Shown here: piece after piece, positions 18,071 to 28,547 of the stretch
How positions within the stretch are numbered: position 1 is the stretch's first letter
How the letters are laid out: each line of letters begins with the position of its first letter
Program-made: the position numbers and the translations under genes
Notes under the pieces: generated by a model
Databases searched by the model: none
Seen by the model: the letters and a program-made list of their open reading frames with translations, nothing else
Told to the model about the DNA's origin: nothing
Assembly: GCA_949527715.1 (NCBI GenBank)
Contig: CATEWF010000008.1
Span: 1-28,580 of the forward strand
DNA length: 28,580 nt
Origin: an uncultured Mycoplasmatota bacterium
GTDB lineage: Bacteria; Bacillota_I; Bacilli_A; Mycoplasmatales; Mycoplasmoidaceae
Direction: 5' to 3'

Positions 18071-18541
18071 TTATTCGCCACTTAAAACAATAGAAAATTG
18101 ATCGTAGTAATAATATTGTGTATAGTTGCTTGGTATATACCACACAATATCAATTAAAATACTAGTTTTTTCAGGGTTGATCCTATATGAAAGTTCAAAT
18201 TTGTATTTATCTATAGAACTTTTAAATTTTGATATATTACTTAATACATCTTTTACTATTTTTGAAATATTTTCAGTGAATTTGCTTTCACTTATTTCAC
18301 GTTTATATTTATTATTTTTAATATAAGTTATGATTATGTCTTTTAAGTTGCTATTTTTTTGAATTAATTGTGAAATTTTGTAATGTTCATAGTTATCACC
18401 TCTATTAAGAGGTTTCTTTTCTGAAGGTTGACTATCTTTAGATTGTTTGATTAACGATATCCCAACTAATGCTCCTGATCCAATCAATATTATGGACATC
18501 CCGCACGATAATACGCTTATAGTTTTTCGAGAAATTTTCAT
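18071..18541 (-). CDS. Single-pass membrane protein of the unknown operon
   Basis: Not recognised. 156 residues: a short basic N-terminus (KISRKT), one membrane span at about 7-31 containing Cys13 and GSGALVGISL, then a polar linker and an extracytoplasmic domain of about 110 residues with Lys-rich helices and a beta-like C-terminal part (KTSILIDIVWYIPSNY). The ATG overlaps the upstream stop by one base (TAATG), indicating coupling. The span without a clean lipobox suggests an uncleaved anchor. It is probably partnered with the 346-residue protein encoded just upstream. Confidence 0.75.
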   Translation of the reverse strand: MKISRKTISVLSCGMSIILIGSGALVGISLIKQSKDSQPSEKKPLNRGDNYEHYKISQLIQKNSNLKDIIITYIKNNKYKREISESKFTENISKIVKDVLSNISKFKSSIDKYKFELSYRINPEKTSILIDIVWYIPSNYTQYYYYDQFSIVLSGE

Positions 18542-19581
18542 TAAAATGACACCTCCTTGAAGTAAGTTAAATCATCTATAAATACTTGCATAATAACAAG
18601 TTTATTTTTTTGATAATCTTCATTACCTTTAAAACTAAAATTATTAATAAATTTAATTATTTTTGTTGTGTTATTGAAGTTTACTTTAATACCAATTTCA
18701 TAATACCCCACACAAGTTAATGGACAATAGAATCCATCTACACCATTTATTTGATTTTCAATTGTCCCAGTGCTTTCATTGTAGTATGTACAAAAATCAT
18801 AATTAATAATAGTTGGTGTGTTACCATATGTTGGTAATGAAGTTTCATAGCTAATCTCTTGTTGTTTTTGCCCTAATATTTGATAAACAAATTTAATTTT
18901 TTGTTCAAAAATTGTAAATTCTTTTTTAAATTCTATATCTACTAATTTCTTAATAGGTTCATCGGTTTGTTCAGTTTCATTGTTTAATGAATAATACACC
19001 ACTTCATCTTCACTATAACTACCTATAGATGAATTTAAATAATAAGTTGAAGGCATTTCAAAGAATGAGTTTGAATCATCTTTTTGTTCATAATTTGAAT
19101 ACTTAAATGTTGCGCTTATTTGTTGAGAATAACATTCAGTTACAAATTGATCATATTCATCTTGATCTAATTCAACTTTTGCATTATTTAAAACATTTGT
19201 GTCTACACCCATTTTAAATTGCAATTGAATGTTATATTTTTCTAAAGCTTGTTGAAAGAACTTTGAATCATTAGTATCCAAATTAAAGCTTAAACTGTAT
19301 GCTGTACAATATTCTTTTTGTTGAACTCATTGTGGAATTTGTTCAATATTTGATGGATTAATTGTTAAATCTGTTATTTCGCAAAATTGAGTAGATAGCG
19401 TTAAATTAAAAACATTTAGTGGAAGATTTAAATTTTGTATTATGTAAAACTTTAAATCAAAATATCATTTGTTGTCGTTTTCTTTTAATTCGCCATCATA
19501 ACTATCAATGTAGATTCATTTAAAGTGATTAACTGGATTTTCTTCTAAACGTTTTACATAGTATCCATTTAATACTTGCAT
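18541..19581 (-). CDS. 346-residue protein of unknown function in four-gene operon
   Basis: Not recognised. The gene starts at the ATG at 19581, 1 nt after the upstream stop, and needs TGA codons at residues 22, 39 and 89 as Trp. No signal peptide or membrane span is seen. The protein is acidic, rich in Asn, Tyr, Phe and Gln, and looks beta-rich. It contains a DG-x-Y-CPLTC segment and several scattered cysteines. Two halves may be related: WYFDLKFYIIQN (near 39) and GYYEIGIKVNFNN (near 310) have similar strand patterns, a weak observation. Length and position recall the MG284-MG286 group of M. genitalium from memory only. Confidence 0.75.
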
Positions 19582-19582
19582 A

Positions 19583-19912
19583 TTATTTGTAATATTCAAG
19601 GAAATCAGCTAAGGCTTCACGTAACTTTGAATAATATGTACCTTTCGAATATGGGGTATCCTTCATCTTTGTAAAATTAATGAATATTTCTTGTATCATT
19701 TTTCTACAATCAGGTTTTAGTTCGGCTAATATTGAATCAATTAAATTTACAAATGATTTATATTTTGCTAATAGTGCCTTTTGCTCCTCATCTATAAATT
19801 CTCTTGTTTTTTCAAGTTGATGAATCTTAAAACGATATACTTTATATTTTCTTAAGATCTCTTCTGCAAATTTTTGATTTTCTTTTAGTTGTTTTGTTTT
19901 ATTGTTTTTCAT
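19583..19912 (-). CDS. Small regulator-like protein (sigma region 4 / ArpU-like C-terminus)
   Basis: 109 residues. The ATG at 19912 is chosen because AAGGAG lies 7 nt upstream; an in-frame ATG at 19954 would put that site inside the coding region. Residues 10-60 form charged helices. Residues 60-109 (IDSILAELKPDCRKMI, then YSKGTYYSKLREALADFL) resemble the helix-turn-helix ends of phage ArpU-type and sigma-like activators, in which a short recognition segment of the form YSKxTYYxxLxxAL follows an acidic helix. It heads the four-gene operon and may regulate it. From memory, a MG284/MPN403 family exists in this group and could be its match; this needs a search. Confidence 0.6.
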   Translation of the reverse strand: MKNNKTKQLKENQKFAEEILRKYKVYRFKIHQLEKTREFIDEEQKALLAKYKSFVNLIDSILAELKPDCRKMIQEIFINFTKMKDTPYSKGTYYSKLREALADFLEYYK

Positions 19913-19923
19913 TTTTTTCTCCT

Positions 19924-19943
19924 TTGTAGTTAAAATACTACAA
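19924..19943 (-). promoter_or_regulatory. Dyad abutting the ribosome-binding site of the regulator-like gene
   Basis: TTGTAGT, 6-nt loop, ACTACAA: a perfect 7-bp dyad directly before AAGGAG. It could be an operator at the promoter or an RNA hairpin controlling translation of the operon's first gene. Confidence 0.45.
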
Positions 19944-20049
19944 TAAAAGTGCAAAAAAATTTATTGGCAAATCAAAAAATTTGGTTAAAATTTTTTAAAA
20001 TTTAATACTTTCATTTTTTAGGTGTTTTTTTTAATTTTTTTAGGAAAAT

Positions 20050-20084
20050 ATAAAAAAAATAGCACGAATTGTGTGCTATTTTTT
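20050..20084 (-). terminator. Terminator after metK
   Basis: 12-bp stem AAAAAATAGCAC/GTGCTATTTTTT with a 7-nt loop, followed by a T run on the minus strand. The metK TAG stop codon (20078-20076) lies inside the upstream arm. It closes the seven-gene operon. Confidence 0.88.
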
Positions 20085-21212
20085 AAGCCATTTTTTTAGT
20101 TCTAATACTTTGTCTATTTTTTCTCAAGGCAAATTTAAATTCGGTCTTCCAAAATGTCCATACACAGACAAATTTTTATAGATATTTTTCTTCATGTTAA
20201 ATTGTTTAATTATTGAATTCAAGTCAAAATTAAATGACTTGTTTATAGCATTCAAAATATTTTCTTCAGAGTATTTGCTTGTATTAAATGTATTAATAAA
20301 AATTGAATAAGGTTTTGGTGATCCAATGTTAAATGATAATTGAATTTCACAACATTTAGCTAATTTTGCAGCCACCACATTTTTAGCAATATATCTAGCA
20401 AAATATGCACCTGTACGATCTACTTTAGTATAGTCTTTACCACTAAAAGCTCCACCACCATGTTTTGAAGCACCACCATATGTGTCAACTATTATTTTTC
20501 TTCCTGTTAATCCAGTGTCACCAAATGGTCCTCCAATGATGAAATCACCTGCTTCATTGACAAACTTCTTGAATGAAGTATTCATTTTATATTTCTTTGC
20601 AAGAGGAATCATAACTTGATTAATAACTATTTTTCTAATGTTGTTAATGTCAGCTTTTGGTTCATGTTGAACAGACATCAACATACTATCGATAGATATA
20701 GGAACATTATTTTTATAATTAATGCAAACTTGAGATTTCATGTCAAATTTGGCTCCAAGAAGTTTTTTGGATTTAATTAATTTTTCTGTTTCATAACATA
20801 ATGCATTTGCTAATGTTATTGGTAATGGCATATAAGTGTTTGTTTCATCAGTAGCATAACCAAATACAATGCCTTGATCTCCTGCGGCAACAGCTTTTGA
20901 TGTCATATCAACAAGTTTTGCAATATCGATAGATTGTTTATTTATATTTGAAAGAATAGTAAAATCACATTCATCATATCCTAATGGTTTTAAAACATCT
21001 CAAGCAGTTTTTACAACATCTACATATCCCTTTGTAGTTATTTCACCACCAATAACAATTAAATGGTTGCTTGCAAATACTTCACAAGCAACATGGCTAT
21101 TAGGGTCTAATTTTAAACAAGAATCTAGAATAGAATCTGCAATTTGATCACATATTTTATCAGGATGACCAACACCTACAGATTCACTTGTAACTTTTTT
21201 AATGAATGACAT
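20076..21212 (-). CDS. metK: S-adenosylmethionine synthetase
   Basis: Makes S-adenosylmethionine from methionine and ATP for methyltransferases. 378 residues, normal for MetK. GHPDK is at residues 15-19, GDQGIVFGYATDE at about 111-123, and GDTGLTGRK and GGAFSGKD...DRTGAYFARY in the second half. TGA at 20997-20999 and 20124-20126 are Trp; the last 16 residues depend on the latter. It is the final gene of the HAD-potABCD-tsaD-metK operon, 28 nt after tsaD, and its stop sits in a terminator stem. No SAM riboswitch fits in the spacer. Confidence 0.97.
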
Positions 21213-21240
21213 AATATAAGGATTATACGAGATGGAATAA

Positions 21241-22197
21241 TTAATTATCTGATAAATAATTATTATTAATTATTAAATTAGCATAAGCCGCAATCATTGT
21301 TGCATTGTCACCACAATATTTTAGTTCTGGTAAATATATTTTTAATTTTGTTAAAGATAATTTTTTCCTTAAAAGTTTGTTCGCAGAAACACCACCACCA
21401 ATAGCAATTGTGTTAATTTTATATTTTTTTGAATAAAATAAAATTTTTCTTATTAGTTCATCTACAATTCATTCTAAAGATGAAGAAGCTACTAAAATTT
21501 TATCAATTTTTGTTTTTTTCATTTTTTGTGAATTAACATAATTTAAAACATGAGTTTTTAAACCAGAAAAACTAAATTGTTGTGATGGTGGAAAATGATT
21601 AATCATTTTAAGTTGAACTTTATTTCTGTCATAAACTTTATCAATCGATATTCCACCAGGGTACGGCAAATTAATACTTCTTCCTATTTTATCTAACGTT
21701 TCTCCAACTGCATCATCTTTAGTTGCATTCAATAATTTAATGTCTTTAGAGGATTTTATCAAATAAATTGAGGTGTGACCACCAGATGCTACCAATGATA
21801 AAAATGGATATTTAATTTTTTGCTTATTAATTGAAAACGAAAAAATATGACCATTCATATGATTTGTAGGAATTAATTTTGAATTTGTCAAATTTGCTAA
21901 TGATTTTGCAAAAACCTTTCCTATGTGTAATGAACCCGGCAAACCAGGTTGATCAGTATATGCAATATGGGTTAAATCTTGATATTTAATTTTTGTATTG
22001 TGAAATATCTTTAATAAACATGATGAGATATTTTGTTCATGACTTCTTGCCGCAATCTCTGGAACAATACCACCAAATTTTATATGTTCTTTTAGAGATG
22101 TGGAAGTACATTCATTTATCAATTTGTTATTTTGAACTAATGCTAATGATGTATCATCACAAGATGTTTCTATAGCTAATATACAAGTCTTTTTCAT
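21241..22197 (-). CDS. tsaD: tRNA N6-threonylcarbamoyladenosine transferase TsaD
   Basis: Catalytic subunit that transfers threonylcarbamoyl to A37 of ANN-decoding tRNAs (t6A), working with TsaB and TsaE, which are not in this window. 318 residues. The ASKHA-fold start ILAIETSCDDTS is at 6-17, the metal histidines H113 and H117 are in NHMNGH, SGGHT follows, and the C-terminal GGGVSANKLLR and DNATMIA motifs are intact. TGA at 21469-21471 is Trp. The start is 1 nt past the potD stop. A potABCD-tsaD-metK order is, from memory, shared with M. genitalium (MG042-MG047). Confidence 0.96.
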
Positions 22198-22198
22198 A

Positions 22199-23521
22199 CT
22201 ACATGTTGTACTTCATGTTCATATATGCTCAATGAAGATTGGATTTTGCTAATTCAGATTGCATTTCTTGTTCAATATAATTAACATCTTTTACCTCTTC
22301 AGAATCAATATTGAATATCTGACGATACAGTTCAATTTGTGATTTAGTATACCCATCAAAATAATCGCCATTCATAACAAAATCATAAATTTTACTTAAC
22401 GGAGAAGTGTATTCTACATAATCAAAATTGTTAACAGAATCATATTTAAAAGAACCATCTAAGTTAGTGTCACTAATTATTTCTCCATCATTAACACCAG
22501 ATAAACAAATATCTTTAACAATTTCATAAATTTTTTGTTTTTTTGACAAATTGTTTTGACATTTTTTATTAATAACTACCATATCTAATGCAATCAATGT
22601 CTTATCTAATTTACAAAAATGAAAATCTGTAGATTTTGATGCTTCATATAATCCTGCACCTTGTGCAGCATAAAGCAAATCACCATTGTATGCAATAGCA
22701 CAAGATGCACCTGCAGGATATGGTTTTGCTAGTGTAGAAATTATTTGTCCTGAATCAGTGTTAAAATATGTATATTTTTTGGCAAAGTTAGAAGAAAAAT
22801 CATTATATATATTTGCAAAATTACGAATACTCTTAACAGATGAATCAGGATTAACTCCTTCTGAGTTTATAGAGTTTGCCAATCCAAACATACTCCTTGC
22901 ATCATCGACTATTGCTATTTTTCTTTCTTTGTATGGAGTAAATCTTGGATCTAAATCTTTGTTGTTTGAATTGATACAACTTAAAAGTTCAGATCAATTT
23001 TTAGATTTTGAAAGTTGTTCAATTTCAGTTCCTTTATACGCAAAAGCAAATGATTGAAGAAAATATGGAATTCCATAATCCAAAACAGATTCATCATTAT
23101 CAAGACTACCATTTTTAACATATTCTTCATCTAAACCATTAATTAATGTGCAAACAGCTGCTGAAAAAATACCAGATTGCAAAGCTTCTTTACCGTTTTT
23201 AATTTTGTTTCCATTAACTGTTAAATCAAAAATCTCTCAATTAATTTTTTCTAATTGATTTTGTTTTTTTAATTTAATTACCTCGTATGTGCTTGGAACC
23301 GCAACATCATAATATCCTGAAAATTTATTTTCAATTTCCTCATTTGTTTCATAAGGTAAAAAAGCAATATTGTTTTTACTTTGAAGCTTATGTATAACTT
23401 CTTCAGACATATAGCTTTCATAGTTTGCAAAAACAATTTTGTTCGAAGTACAACTATTGGCAATCGGAATGATTGACAATATTGATGAAATTTTAATAAA
23501 ATTAGAAATTGTTTTTTTCAT
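22199..23521 (-). CDS. potD: Polyamine ABC transporter substrate-binding lipoprotein
   Basis: Captures spermidine or putrescine at the outer membrane face and hands it to PotBC. 440 residues. The lipoprotein signal is residues 1-24 ending in IANSC, with lipid-attachment Cys24. Mature-domain features of PotD-type binding proteins include VFANYESYMS near the start, FSGYYDVAVPSTYEVIKL, YGIPYFLQSFAFAY and AYNGDLLYAA. Substrate is inferred from the operon, since binding residues diverge. It needs several TGA codons as Trp, including one 11 residues from the end. The start is 1 nt after the potC stop. It is longer than E. coli PotD (about 350). Confidence 0.9.
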
Positions 23522-23522
23522 A

Positions 23523-24341
23523 CTATTTCTTATTTTTACGTGCTTTAATTGCAATAACAATAAACATTACAATAAATGTTAGTAAAACAACAATTGCGCC
23601 AAAAGTCACTACTCATGCTTTGATTCCCTTTCTTGTTGTATAAATTGCTGTACCAATTGTTTGAAATGATCCATTAACTAAATTAGTAATGATAAAATCA
23701 TCAAGTGACATTGCTAATACAATTGCAAAAGCAGAAAGAATGGCTGGAAATAAATATGGTACTATTACTTTAATGAATGTTCTAATTTTAGAATATCCCA
23801 AATCATAACTTGCTAAAATCAAATTGCTATTCATTTTTGCCATTCTTGGATAAATAGTAATAATTGCATATGGAGTACAAAATGAAATATGTGCTAATAA
23901 AACAGTTACAAAACCAAAATCTAAACCAAGTGGAATAATTGTTGATGAAAATAATAAAGAAAGACTAATACCAGTAATTACTTCAGGGTTTACAAGAGAT
24001 AACTTTGATGAAGTCATAATGAATCCTGTTTGTTTTTTTGTACTATTTCAAATACCAAAGCATGTAATCACACCAAAAAACACACAAACAGGTGCTACAA
24101 TTACACTTAATAATAATGAATTTAATAGGCCATTAACAAATTCGTTATTTTTAAAAAGCTCTAAATAATTTACAACGTCTGGACACCCAAAATTTAAGTT
24201 AATATTTCCTCTATCAGTTTGTCCATTAAAACTTATTGCGACTATAAAAATCAATGGTAAATAAATAATTGCTAAAATTATAAAAATATAAAACTTTTTA
24301 AAAAAAGATCCAATGTTTTTTCCTGAAAAGAAGTTTTTCAT
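23523..24341 (-). CDS. potC: Polyamine ABC transporter permease
   Basis: One of two channel-forming subunits of the spermidine/putrescine importer. 272 residues with about six membrane spans. The EAA loop that contacts the PotA ATPase reads ASYDLGYSKIRTFIKVIVP. PotC-like landmarks include YLPLIFIVAISFN near the N-terminus and a C-terminal ALSLDDFI-like stretch (AMSLDDFIITNLV). TGA at 24048-24050 and 23613-23615 are Trp. The ATG shares a base with the potB stop (TAATG). Confidence 0.95.
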
Positions 24342-25165
24342 TATTTGTTGTAACTCCTTTTCGAACGATTATACAGATATTTTCCAAGGATATATGTTGC
24401 ATATCCTATAGACATTATTATCAATAATAATAAACTTAACGAAGAAGCACGTGCTAATGACACATCACTAGTTAAAGCTAATTGTCCTTCTTCCATTAAA
24501 ATATCACCAATCAACGATCCACTTGGTGAAGCATTTAAGAATTGTGGAACCGCAACAGTTGTAAGCGACGGAAGAAAAACCAAAGTGATTCCAGAAAACA
24601 ATGCAGCTTTAGTATATGGTATTACTACATGCATAAATGTATTGAAATTTCCTCTACCTAAATCTTTACTTGCAAATATTAAATTTTTTGGTAATTCTAT
24701 TAAAGTATTGTAAAGTGGAAGAATCATAAATGGTGTATACAAATAAACTAGACCTATTATTGTAAATATTTCTCCAGTTGTTGAATTTTCATATCCATTC
24801 ATAGCATCAAAAAAAGTTTTTAAACCAATTAACTTAACTAAGAAACTTGTTCAAATTGGTGCTGTGATTAATAATATAGATATTGATCGCATTGTTTTTG
24901 AACAACTAAATGCTAAATAATATGCAAACGGATAACTAATCAAAATAACAAGGATAGTTGTTACAAATGCATCAAACAATGAAATTAAAATTTTCTTTCA
25001 GACAAATCCGTTTATAAAATTCCAGTTATCAGCAATTGAATTCCCTGATGTTGGTATAAATGAACGCACAAAAATCATTATCATTGGGACAACTAAAAAC
25101 AATAAAGTTATGACAACAAATGGTAGTGTTAATAAAAATTTCTTAGATATCTTTTTGCTATTCAT
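24341..25165 (-). CDS. potB: Polyamine ABC transporter permease
   Basis: Second permease subunit of the importer. 274 residues, about six membrane spans, first at about 8-30. The EAA loop reads ASKDLGRGNFNTFMHVVIP and is followed by typical PotB text (FLPSLTTVAVPQFL). TGA codons near residues 52 and 108 are Trp. The start overlaps the end of potA by 8 nt in another frame, so translation is coupled. Confidence 0.95.
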
Positions 25166-26801
25166 TGCTATTTAAATCTACCTCAAAAAATTCATCATCA
25201 TAAACAGATTTAATTGGCAAAACATGCAATGATTTATCTGCAAATTTTATACCAATTAAATCACCAACTTTTATGGATTTTGTAGTTTTTAGAGTAAAAT
25301 TTTGTTTCTTGATCGAGCATTTTACTTCAAACATTTCACCTTTATAAATAGATTGAGTAACACGAGCATTAAACAAACTGTCAGAAGAATTTGTAATAAG
25401 AATATCTTCAGGTCTAACCATAATATTTACTTCGGAATTTTTATCTACTTTCTTTAAATTTGATGAATCTCTGCATTGAAGAATCTTGTTAAAACATCTA
25501 ACTTTTTTGTTCCCAATATATGTACCTGTAAAAATATTTGCAGTACCAATAAAATTTGCAACTCATTCGTTTGCAGGGGTATCGTAAATATTCTTAGGTG
25601 TCCCCACTTGTTCAATTTTTCCTTTTGACATTACTACAATTTTATTAGAAAGTGATAATGCCTCTTCTTGATCGTGGGTAACTAATATAAAAGTTAATTT
25701 TAGTTCATTGTGAATTCGCTTTAACTCGTTTTGCATTTGTACTCTTACCTTAGCGTCAAGAGCAGAAAGTGGCTCATCTAACAAGATAATATCAGGTTCA
25801 ACTACCAATGCCCTTGCTAAAGCAACACGTTGTTTCATACCACCAGATAAATCCTCTGGATATTTGTTTTCATTTCCAGATAGACCAACCAGTTTGATCA
25901 TGTCAGTTGCAATTTTTTTGATTTCCTTTTTGTTTAATTTTCGTGTTGTGTATTTCTTTTGATAATTTTCTTCAATTTGATCTGCATAATTTGATCAATA
26001 TGAAATTCATTGGTCTAAATCGTTATAACGAAATTTAAGCTTATCTATTTTAGCATCAAGAGGGGTTTTGAATTCAAATCATTTTTTTAAATTCAAAATC
26101 TTCTTTTCATATTCATTTAAACCATTAACGTTATATTTAACAGGACGTTTTGATTTAAAAATCGTTCTATTTCAAGTGTTTACTGTTTTTTTTATAAAAT
26201 TGCTAAATGATAAGTGTTTTAGTTTTTCAGTACCATATTTTTTATGCATTTGTGAAAGGTAACTATCAATTCTACTAATAAATTGCTGATAACGCATATT
26301 TTTAATTGATAAAACTTCAGGATATTTTGTATAAATCTTTTCAAGAGAAGAAATCTCTTTTAATAATTTCTTCTGTTTTTTCTCATTTTTTTTGATTTCT
26401 ATCGAAGCTTTTTTTACCGCATCCTTATATGCACGGTCTACTTTTTTTCTTTCTTCATTAGTAATACCTTTTAAAGGTTTACGCATCATTTTTAAACCGT
26501 AAGAAACATTTTCAATTACTGATAAATTAGGAAAAAGTGCGTAATCCTGGAAAACAGTTGCAGTAGGTCTCTTATTTATTGAAAGATCTTTTATATCAAC
26601 ATTGTTAATTAATATTCTACCACTTGTAGGTGATTCAAAACCCGCAACCATTTTTAATGTTGTTGTTTTACCACAACCAGATGGCCCAAGCAAAGTGACA
26701 AATTCTCCTTTTTTAATAGACAAATTAAAATTTTTAATGGCCACATAACCATTAGAATATGTTTTATTAATATCTTGAAGTTTTAAAAAATTCTTTGCCA
26801 T
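25158..26801 (-). CDS. potA: Polyamine ABC transporter ATPase with large insertion
   Basis: ATP-binding subunit powering PotBC. 547 residues, against about 370-380 in E. coli. Walker A GPSGCGKTT is at 39-47, the Q-loop at Gln85 (VFQDYALF), signature LSGGMKQR at 318-325, Walker B IILLDEP at 338-344 and the H-loop His376; a TOBE-like regulatory domain follows (MVRPEDI). About 185 extra residues (roughly 110-295) sit between Q-loop and signature, in the helical subdomain: Lys/Glu-rich, partly coiled-coil, with several TGA-encoded Trp. Mollicute PotA proteins are, from memory, generally this long, so this is likely a lineage trait. The gene starts 2 nt after the HAD gene. Confidence 0.96.
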
Positions 26802-26803
26802 TG

Positions 26804-28519
26804 TTATTTATTCAATATTCTTTGAGTAATTGCTTCACCGACTAAATAACTTGGTTTTGTGTCAAGAACATTCGAAGCAGCATTCTTTACTACTATTTTT
26901 GAAGTTTTAAGAGTATAAGAATTAGAAGTTAATGATAACATTGAAATATCATTTTCTTCATCGCCAAGAGTCATAACTTGATTAATATTTATACCAAGTC
27001 TTTCTGCCAAGAAAGAAAGTGCATTGCCTTTACTTACACCTTTTGCATTAATTTCTACATTTGTAGGAGAAGAAGTGGTAACGACAACATCTAACTGCAA
27101 TGAATTAAAATATTCAAAAACTTTTTTGTTATTAGAAGGTGAATTAGTATAAATAACAAATTTGCATGCAGATGCTAAAATATCTTCATCACGAATTTCA
27201 TTAAAATTTTTAGGATATCAGTTATTTTTTGTAAAATTGCTTGACATTCAAGCTAATCTAGTTTTTACAAACTTTAAATTGTATCCATACAATTCTGTTT
27301 TTTGTTTAGAGTTCAATTTATTCAAATCAATTGTTCTATGAACATAGCATCCAATATCACCAAATTTCTTTGAAGAATTCAAGTTTTTAATTTCATCTAA
27401 AATTATTTGTGTTAAAACTTCAGTTAGTTGTCTTTGGTAAATATATTTATCAGTCTTAAATTCATATATTAATGCACCATTATTTAAAATACCAAAACAA
27501 TTGTTTAAATTTTTAATACCAATATTTTTAATAATCAACTTAACATCATCAATATTACGACCTGTTGCTATGGTAAAATATGTATCTTTATCATCTACTA
27601 CAGAAATTATTTTTTCTATTGTTGAAGGAATGATTTGTTTTGTTTTATTTTCTAAAAGAGTTCCATCTAAATCAGTAGCGATAAGTCTAATTTCTTTACC
27701 ATCATCTTTTTCAAGAATAAACTTATTTATTATTTGGGCAATAGCATTTCTTTTAAAATCGATAGTTTTTGATGCAAAAGTTTGAACATCTTTATTTTTT
27801 GGTTTAATTGCGTAACTGCATTCACATTGTTTAAAAGCAGGAACATCATTAAAACTATCTCCAAAAAACATTGAATTCTCTTTTTTAGTTTGAGTTTTAT
27901 TCAAAATAAAACTAATTGCATAACCCTTGTCTATACCTTGACTATTTATCTCAATTAAATTTTTTGATGACAAAGAAAAAGATAACTTATCTTTATATTT
28001 CTCTCTTAGTTCATCTAATGCTTTAGCTATTTTTTTCTTATTAAAAGACATTAAGTTAATCTTGTAAGAAGAAATGTCTTGTTTTGGGTTTACTCTTATT
28101 AAATTTAAATTTTTAAAAATTTTACTTGAAATTGCAAATCTATAACCTTTTACTTCAGCAGCACCTCTTAAGCGAGATCTTTCCGTATAGAATCATGCAT
28201 TTAATTTGTTTTTAACCACATAATCATATATTTGTTTTGCAATATCATGAGAAATAAATTTTTTATACTCTTTATTTTCTAATTGATCATAAATATACGC
28301 CCCGTTAAAACAAGCTAAATATCTTAATTTTTTATCAGAATGTTTTTCAATTTTATGAAAAAATTTTTTAGCAGAAACAGATGATCTGCCAGTAATAATA
28401 ACAGGAATGCCGCCCCTATTAATATAAGTAGATAAAGCATTTAAATTTTTTCTTGTAACTCTTTTCGTTTTTGTTAAAAGAGTGCCATCAAGATCTATAC
28501 CAATTACTTTGTATTTCAT
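26804..28519 (-). CDS. Tandem Cof-type HAD phosphatase (two fused HAD domains)
   Basis: 571 residues in one continuous frame (TGA at 28193-28195, 27248-27250 and 27218-27220 read as Trp; checked codon by codon across the joins). Domain 1 (about 1-270) has motif I DLDGT at 9-13 and motif IV GDSFND at 220-225. Domain 2 (about 276-571) repeats both: DLDGT at 283-287 and GDEEND at 519-524. Each has the SKG/DKG-type lysine segment (IDKGYAISF; VSKGNALSF) typical of HAD-IIB (Cof) enzymes, which dephosphorylate sugar phosphates, flavin mononucleotide or nucleotides. Both active sites look intact. It heads the potABCD-tsaD-metK operon. Substrate unknown. Confidence 0.88.
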
Positions 28520-28541
28520 TTCTATAAAGTTTTGATTAAAT

Positions 28542-28547
28542 ATTATA
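28542..28547 (-). promoter_or_regulatory. -10 box (TATAAT) for the HAD-pot-tsaD-metK operon
   Basis: Minus-strand TATAAT 22 nt before the HAD start in very AT-rich DNA; no clear -35 and no Shine-Dalgarno sequence follow. Confidence 0.45.

Noticed and set aside
21213..21240. SAM riboswitch upstream of metK
   Set aside because: Only 28 nt separate tsaD and metK, far too short for any known SAM riboswitch.
28052..28192. Frameshift or separate genes within the double HAD reading frame
   Set aside because: Codon-by-codon reading across 28192-28049 and 27250-27100 showed one continuous frame with no TAA or TAG.
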